Positions 57,606 to 64,000 of a DNA stretch of 64,000 bases are shown one piece after another. Made by a program: the position numbers and the translations under genes. The first letter of the stretch is position 1. The number at the start of each line of letters is the position of its first letter. This stretch comes from Morella rubra. Its lineage: Eukaryota > Streptophyta > Magnoliopsida > Fagales > Myricaceae. Under the pieces are notes generated by a model. That model had not been told where the DNA came from. It ran no database searches and saw only the letters and a program-made list of their open reading frames with translations. The stretch lies in NCBI GenBank assembly GCA_003952965.2, contig CM025853.1:3127622-3191621 (forward strand). The letters run 5' to 3'.

Positions 57606-60600
57606 CTAAAGAGGATTAAGCAAAACTCCTCGAACTAATTGCTGTGTGTTTTCTCCTGATATAGAAATTATTGCAGAAAAGCTCCAAGATCAGAAGTTGG
57701 GCTTTATAAAGACGCTCTGAACTTTTTTTTCTTCTTCTTCTTCCTACTATTCTTAATTTCTTAGAATGCATGTTGGTGCTAATTAGTTGGTAACTGTAAA
57801 AGTCTCCTCCTCGGAGGTTCCTCGTTGCCATTTGACCATTGAATGTCGCGTACTTGCTTACATTCTTCTTCCTACATACCAAACTTAATTGTTCGCTGTG
57901 CCATTTCCATGCTAACTCAGAGACCAGTTCGGTCGTCGAGTTCAGGATTCTAAACTAACAACAACAAAAACATATCTAACCTAAAGGCAACTCAACAAAC
58001 TTTCCATGCTAGTAAGTCCAACGCAACCTAAATATTAGTTCCCATTAGGATATTGGAACTACTGGTGTTATATATGGATCCACTTTTACCCCATGCATGG
58101 GATTTACTTAGAAACTTACGGGATGGTGAAATCAAACGTAGTTTAAAAAGAAAAACCTCGTCTTTCCACAAATTTAAAAGGAACAATTCCAATCCACGTT
58201 GAAGCTTATACAACGAGTTCATCATCTACAACATCATCATCTTTGTTAATTTCCCTAGCTGATTCTAAATTTTTGGTTCGAAAGGCAGCAACCGAAGTTA
58301 GCATATTCGTTTTGGTAAAATTTTAAGAATTTTAAGTATAATATAAATATTTAGGTGATATTAAAATTTATTGGTATTTGTGTAGAAGTTGTTGAGTAAT
58401 ATTGATGTTTATAAAAAAAGTAATATTGAGTTGTATTAGTATTTGTGTAGAAATAATGTTGGGATTGTAATTTTAGAGAGTTAGATTCAAATTTTAAAAA
58501 TTTCTTTAAAATGAACATGCCTCTAAGTCGTCAGAGAGTGACAGATTTGGGTTTAGGGGAATAAGTTGAACTCCCGAGTTTATAAGCCAATTGGGTCTAA
58601 AAGCCAAAAAAGAAAAATGCTAATTGAATAAAAAATTAAGTCAACCGATCCGGCACAAAACTTGAGTCCAAGCCTACTCCAACAATTTAGGATCAAGATC
58701 CTCTGCCCGTTCAATTTGGGAAATGATAGACACAGCACATAAATCCCACAAGCCACAGCATTCAATATTGTCCATACTAACTATTGAACAGTATAAACCC
58801 TACTATAAGACTCATATGCTATGTTTATCTCTCTATCGGAACCATAAACAAGTCCAGTAATTTGCAAGCTAAAAATCCACTTTAGAGACCCACCCAACCC
58901 AACGTGTTCCTGCACCTACTGTCTCGTGCCATCAGAAAGCCAAAACTATTTCTTTCACTAAACTGGGGTCACCGCCCAAACTGCCTCTCATCCACGAGAG
59001 AATCTATTGTTTGATAGATATGGTTTTGGTCCTCCACATCCCCATTCTCCAATCACAGAAGATCCAAAAGATGGAACAGTGATACATTACTTGTCAAGCT
59101 CCAACCACGACATGGAAAAGTCAGGTAACAAGATAACCTTCCAATCATAAAACAAACGGAATGCATGATAACCTTCCACTGATCTTAAGCGCCCTCCAAA
59201 AATAATGGGGTAACAAGCATGCCAAGAGGTGCTTCCTCAAAAAATAATATATCATGGGGTAATATGCATGCCACGAGGCAGAAATAACAACCTACACTCA
59301 TAGAAGATATTGTTCAGCTGATTTCAATAACTTTTTGCACGAGTCTGGGTTAGAAAATAGCTCCCTCAGACAAGAAAAAAAGACTTCCCAACTAAATCTG
59401 TTTTAAACTACTTTCTTTGAATTGTAGGACGATGCCAGAGAAACATCAAGATGACAAACCCGCAAATAGAAATCATTGAAAATTTGTCATGAAACCACTA
59501 TGGACCAAAACGGAAGACCTAAGGCAGACTAGCCCCTCACACCAATCTAAACCAGTTCTAGACTTGTTACGCAACAGAGTAATTGTAGTCCGGATTCACT
59601 AGTCACAACCACATATTGATAACAGCGCTAAGAATGTTAAAAGCAATATCAGCACACGCGAGTGAAACATATTGAACTCTCCTTGTTGATGACAAGCTTA
59701 TCAAGGTGCAGAAACCAGTAGTTGCTTTGCTTTATATTGGCCAGAAATCTCCACCAAACCTCTGAGAGGCAACTCTACAGGGGCACTTCAACAACAGACG
59801 ACCTAACTACAAATTTTTGCAATATCTCAAAGCCAATCACACAGGTTCAGCGGAGATAGTCACTTGAAGACATATAGAACTTGTTTGTAGAGTCGAATGA
59901 AGTGTCTTAAAAGAAAGAGCAGACAAAGTAAGATGATAGACGTAGCTTCCTTCTCAACATAGATTAGAAGTTTTTTTTCAACTTCTTTTGCCTTCAGCCC
60001 CTCGAGACACAAATTTGACGCAGTACTGTCTCATACGTTTGGCACCACATTAGCACACATTAGTTTTGAACTTATTGATTCCACTAGCAGAATATTCATG
60101 GCCAACTGCTTACCTCAATCGATATGACTCATTTTGATGCGGTTTTAACAATCAACAAGACAAAAGTGAAGATTAAACACTATCTCATGGTAGGACAATA
60201 TAAACTAGGCACTTTGACAGCCACACAACCCAGTGACTCTCACATTGTATACCCATCTTTGCAACATAATACCACTAACAATAACTGCTAAAAGTGAAAA
60301 GAAAGAAAAACAAAGTTAGCTCTTACTCGATCACACCAACATAAATGATCCCACTAACTTTCGGTTGCATCTTTGGAGAATGGTACTGACAACATCATGT
60401 CATTTCGCAAAACCTTCATTGAACATCATAACTATTGTCCATTATTCAACAAGAAACATCAACGAAACTAATAAAAGCAAATGGTAAACATATAAGCTGT
60501 TCTTGAGAATTTCCTAACTTGGAAGAATACTGAGAATCGCATTTTGGGGAAACTTCCCTAACCCATCACGACAAACATCATACATAGTGACTTAAAAATC

Positions 60601-60651
60601 AGCCACAAATCTATGAAGGTAAAAAGAACAGAAAGACAAAAAGGTCCAATC
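57606..60651. other. Long intergenic region
   Basis: The probable SCPL B promoter occupies the first few hundred bases. At 58290-58530 is a fragment of the MITE family of 36715-37468 (TTAGGTGATATTAAA, ATTGGTATTTGTGTAGAA). From 58600 to 60650 no coding region, RNA gene or TE end was recognised; the part next to 60652 may be the 3' UTR of the minus-strand F-box gene. Confidence 0.5.
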
Positions 60652-61749
60652 CTACGTACTTGCTAGAGAGAAAAAGCTCTCTGTATAAAGGCAAAGCCAC
60701 GTCCACTCCCCTTCAATAGGTTTCCCCCCAAATCTTCTAATCTTCTTGGCCTTCGTATCGTAGCAGCATACGTTCCCCTGCTTCTCATCCATCAAAATCT
60801 CTCCGTCCCAGTAATCTAGAACCAAGGGAATAGCAGATGGAATAGAACCTTCTACATCAATACTGTAATCTTTTACCCACTCGTGCCTCTCACAATCCTT
60901 CATCGCCCAGATATCCACCACAAACGGCCTGGTCGCGTGGTCGACCAAGCACAAGAACCCCCTCAACTCAACCAAGGACCACAACGCGTCCGGGTCGAGC
61001 ACTCCTTGCGGCGGCGCTACCGTGCGAAACACTTCCTTCTCCAAATCGAACGACACGATGGCTTCGTTCTCTGGATGGTCGTACTCGTCGAAGATCATCC
61101 AGTAGAACCCGTTGTCTACATATACCCCCCAGCCTCTGACCGGGAAGGGGCAGATATCGTCCACCCCTTTCCAAGAACAAGCCCCGGCCTCGCCATCCGA
61201 GAACCGCAAGGTCTCGCAGCGGATGATTTCGTAATTATGGTTCAGGCTGTTATCGAACAGGTGAATCAGGACGTACTCCTTCGTGTCCCGGTTGAACCCT
61301 AACCCGGCGTTGATCTCGCCGGAGGTACAGTCGCTGGGTGGGGGCAGTTTGGTGAATTCGCGAGTGCTGGGATTGCAGGCGTAAAACACTTTCTCTCCAG
61401 CGAAGAAAACGACGTCTCCGCGGGAGGAGGGGAGGAGGTAGACGGAGTCGGGAATCGAGAGGGTGAAAAAATCGACGGGAATGCCTCTCGTATCCCTAGA
61501 GAGGAATTCGACTGTGGAGTGGGCGGGGACATGGATGGAATTGTTGGGATTGTCACTGGCTGGAGGAGAATGCTTGAGGAAGAGGAGGTTAGGGTTTTGG
61601 CGGGATTGGTGACGGTGGGAGCGGAGGAAAAAGGGGTCGGATATGGCGGAAAGGAAGTGTTTGGAAACTGACTTAAAGCGGCAGAGGGACTTGACTGGGA
61701 GGCGTAAGAGGATGTTCAACACGACGTCGTCGGGCAGAGTGTGAGCCAT
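60652..61749 (-). CDS. F-box protein with FBA-type 3 domain
   Basis: This intronless gene has 365 codons from ATG 61749. The F-box is at the very start (residues 4-46): LPDDVVLNILLRLPVKSLCR, then FKSVSKHFLSAISDPFF. The rest is an F-box-associated domain: VFYACNPSTREFTKLPPP, then GLGFNRDTKEYVLIHLF, GFYWMIFDEYDHPENEAIVS and FDLEKEVFRTV. It is an SCF-type substrate receptor; the target is unknown. It differs clearly from the three plus-strand F-box genes in size, sequence and GC content, so it belongs to a different subfamily rather than the local duplication. Confidence 0.92.
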   Translation of the reverse strand: MAHTLPDDVVLNILLRLPVKSLCRFKSVSKHFLSAISDPFFLRSHRHQSRQNPNLLFLKHSPPASDNPNNSIHVPAHSTVEFLSRDTRGIPVDFFTLSIPDSVYLLPSSRGDVVFFAGEKVFYACNPSTREFTKLPPPSDCTSGEINAGLGFNRDTKEYVLIHLFDNSLNHNYEIIRCETLRFSDGEAGACSWKGVDDICPFPVRGWGVYVDNGFYWMIFDEYDHPENEAIVSFDLEKEVFRTVAPPQGVLDPDALWSLVELRGFLCLVDHATRPFVVDIWAMKDCERHEWVKDYSIDVEGSIPSAIPLVLDYWDGEILMDEKQGNVCCYDTKAKKIRRFGGKPIEGEWTWLCLYTESFFSLAST

Positions 61750-62636
61750 CTGATCTGGGTAACGAGGAGAACGGTGGGGGATTCTATGTCTGTCGCTTTA
61801 TATTGACTTCGAGTGTCTTGGAAGACTTGGACCACCAGTTATAAGATAAAACGGTTGACGGAACGGTAAAGACGGCGTCGTATCGGATCTATGAACCAGA
61901 TCAAAAAAAATTTTGTTTAGGGGGCGAAATAATAATATGTTTATAAATAAGTTCATACATATTGCATAATGCATATATACGTTCATATATTCATGTATAA
62001 AAGAGATCTAATATTTTAAAGCAGAAAAACTAATGGGGTGTCTAAATAAATTTAGGCTAAATATCTCCACAAATTCTTGAAATTTGACTTATTCCCATAT
62101 TAGTTCCTAGAGTTCATTTTTCCTTAAAAATATCTCTAGCGAATTTGGAGTTTGACTTATTTCTAGATTGGTTCTCAGAATTCATTTTTTCTTAAAAATA
62201 TTCCTAACGTTTAGATCTAATCTCATACTCATCATATCGTCAACTTAATGGATATAATTACACACGTAGTTAATTGAGTACACGTGAAAATAAACAACTC
62301 AGTTAAAAAATAATTATAATTAATTAAATGAAAAGCCACGTGTATATTCATGACAAAAATCCCAAAACACCCCCCGGGGCGAATCTCCAAAATCCCCAAA
62401 ACACCCCCCGGGGCGAATCTCCAAAATCCGCAAATCCCGTGTAGATTTTCGCTGTTTCCTCGAACCCACCTGCAAAAGATCAGTGCTCTTCCCCCCATCT
62501 CTCTGTGAAGTAAAACGAATCATTACTGCTTCTTCTTCGTTTCTTCTCTCTCTCTTTCTGCAGTAGAACCCAGTATTTTGGCTGAACTTTTATTTGCTAG
62601 GAAACTGTGGGATGATGGAGAGGTTGTGGTTCCATA
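61750..62636. other. F-box upstream region with tandem repeat
   Basis: The promoter side of the 60652-61749 gene. It holds a perfect or near-perfect two-copy 34-bp tandem repeat with CCCCCCGGGGCGAATC at 62361-62428. No gene is seen. A CT-rich stretch at 62528-62565 resembles a plant 5' leader, but no frame follows. Confidence 0.5.
62361..62428. repeat. Two-copy 34-bp GC-rich tandem repeat
   Basis: Units begin CCCAAAACACCCCCCGGGGC at 62361 and 62395 and continue GAATCTCCAAAATC. They contain a CCCCGGGG palindrome in otherwise AT-rich surroundings. Confidence 0.9.
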
Positions 62637-63580
62637 CAGGGGCGGAACTACGTAGGGACGATGGGGGGCAGCCGCCCCCCATGCCTGAAAAATCTTTCAA
62701 ATTTTTTTTTTTTTAATGTGTCAAGCTCAGTTCACCCCCAATAACTTTTTTCCCTGCGTTGGACTTCCGCCCCCCTTAAACCCAGACCCAAAATGATAAG
62801 AAGCTTCAGAGACCAAGGAAGGGGGTCAGACATCGGGGATTGTATGGTGAGGGGTAGACGTGTCAGGTTTGCTTTGTGCAAATGCTTGGTGTAAAGTGGT
62901 GAAGTGTGCGTCACAGAGCCTGCAGTTTGGGATTGGGGTTGCTTACCTACCGTTTTTGCGTGAAGGGTCTTCTATTAGGGGAATTTTATTAGACTCTAAT
63001 ATTACCACATCAACGTAAGGTCTTCTTCGAACTAATATGGTATATTCGTTTTTTACAAACTTTTCTTGAATATCAATTGAGAGTATACGTAGAAATATTT
63101 TTATGATTTAATAGGTAATAAACCCCCATAAAATCACAAAACAAAACAAAAAAAACGAAATCAAGAAGTAATCAAATCACCTCCTTCGAATTGTCCGTGC
63201 AAGAATTAGTATTCCATGAATTAAAGATTATTGGAATATTTACTTTAATTTGTAAGATATGCTGCAAAATGTCCGTGCAAGAATTAGTATTAGATTATTG
63301 GAATATTTACTTTAATTTGTAAGATATGCTGCAAAACCCAATTCGAAGTAATTGCATTAAAAAAGAGTCTAAATTATTGAATAATAGAATTTATTTTTGT
63401 TTAATAACTTAAACTTTTAGGATAAATGATAGGTAAATATTTTAAGTAGTTCTGAAATTCATATCTGACTCTATATTTTATTTCAAATTTAAATTAAATA
63501 TTATACATAATTTTGAAATAGATTCATATAAATTATGCATTAACTAAATGATTTATTTATTTTTTTGAGCTAGAAACATG
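62637..63580 (+). mobile_element. hAT-type 5' terminus and decayed interior
   Basis: CAGGGGCGGAACTACGTAGG at 62637, followed by a GGGGGCAGCCGCCCCCC hairpin, is a common plant hAT end, and a hAT transposase tail follows at 63590 in the same direction. The DNA between is mostly unrelated AT-rich sequence. The element is therefore internally deleted, or the two parts are separate insertions. The 3' end is outside the window. Confidence 0.5.
63192..63336. repeat. Imperfect tandem duplication (78 and 67 bp)
   Basis: Copy 1 (63192-63269) and copy 2 (63270-63336) both start TGTCCGTGCAAGAATTAGTA and end GATATGCTGCAAAA. Copy 2 lacks about 11 bases (CCATGAATTAA) of copy 1. Confidence 0.9.
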
Positions 63581-63589
63581 GTACATTGA

Positions 63590-63976
63590 GTACCAAAGAG
63601 ACAAAAATGAATTGGAGGTCTATATTTATGATGTGAGAAGTCATGATGTTTTTTTTGAGCTTCAAGATATTTGAGATCTTGCTGTAAAGATGTTGAGAAA
63701 AGAAAGCATATTCTATATCCATTGATTTATCAGCTTATTGAGTTGGCATTGGTCTTACCAGTTGCGATTGCAACCGTTGAGAGAGTGTTCTCTGCGATGA
63801 AGTTTATCAAAACTGACTTGCGTAATAAGATGAAAGATGAATGGATGAATGATAGTATAGTGGTATACATCGAGAGTGAAATTTTTGAAACTATTGAGAA
63901 CAAAGCTATTTTGCAATATTTTCAGAAAATGCAGTCCCGTAAGATCCAATTGCTACCTCTCAGTATCAGTAAATAG
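63590..63976 (+). pseudogene. hAT transposase C-terminal dimerisation domain, broken
   Basis: The reading begins KNELEVYIYDVRSHDVFFEL, hits a stop, shifts frame near 63690 and continues KRKHILYPLIYQLIELAL, VLPVAIATVERVFSAMKF and RNKMKDEWMNDSIVVYIESE to a stop at 63976. This is the well-conserved hAT C-terminal region (A.VER.FS.M.....LRN.M...W..D.L...I), of the type found in plant zinc-finger-MYM/TTF transposases. The zinc-finger and catalytic parts are absent from the window. Confidence 0.85.
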
Positions 63977-64000
63977 TACAGTACGTGTATTTTAATATTT

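Overview
The window is nuclear DNA from a flowering plant, most likely a woody eudicot. It is AT-rich with long introns, plant F-box/FBA genes, serine-carboxypeptidase-like (SCPL) genes with 14 exons, plant TOM7 and complex I small-subunit genes, and many non-autonomous DNA transposons. The species cannot be fixed from the sequence alone.

Bases 1-19356 are one giant inverted repeat. The left arm (1-9680) and right arm (9683-19356) are reverse complements around a 2-bp centre at 9681-9682. Corresponding coordinates sum to 19363 near the centre and 19357 further out, so net length drift is about 6 bp per arm, although substitutions and small indels are visible. The left arm is cut by the window start, so the true palindrome may be longer. 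Each arm carries one copy of a Mutator-like element (MULE; 4072-7176 and 12182-15285) with ~320-bp terminal inverted repeats and the same perfect 9-bp target duplication. It therefore inserted before the arms formed, or before the two haplotypes separated if the palindrome is an assembly join. Each MULE holds the N-terminal part of a mudrA-like transposase and, converging on it from the other end, the first exon of a GRF zinc-finger gene; the catalytic core is absent.

From 19.4 to 25 kb there is a TOM7 gene directly beside the palindrome, then three TE structures: a short element with perfect TIRs built of iterated units, a ~0.93-kb foldback element with a GC-rich core, and a Pack-MULE carrying a broken fragment of a DUF2921 gene. 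A two-exon gene for a 71-residue complex I B4-type subunit follows (25133-27161), then a decayed DUF26 cysteine-rich-repeat secretory protein (28.4-29.2 kb).

From 30 to 57.6 kb is a cluster of F-box and SCPL genes. Three F-box/FBA genes lie on the plus strand (30127, 33266, 43148) and two SCPL genes on the minus strand (45267-49369 and 52938-57605). The 33266 and 43148 F-box genes and their 3' flanks are a segmental duplication. A single decayed SCPL last exon at 35164-35219 shows the duplicated unit was F-box plus SCPL. The first SCPL gene has all exons but a 2-nt deletion in exon 5; the second is open over 459 codons, has two altered active-site motifs and a ~1-kb TE in intron 1. Between the F-box genes lie a Harbinger-type MITE, a short MULE and a 2.2-kb non-autonomous hAT, each with recognisable target duplications.

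The last part (57.6-64 kb) has a fourth, unrelated F-box gene (60652-61749, minus) and, at the right edge, a hAT transposase C-terminal remnant. No rRNA gene, convincing tRNA, CRISPR array or virus was found.
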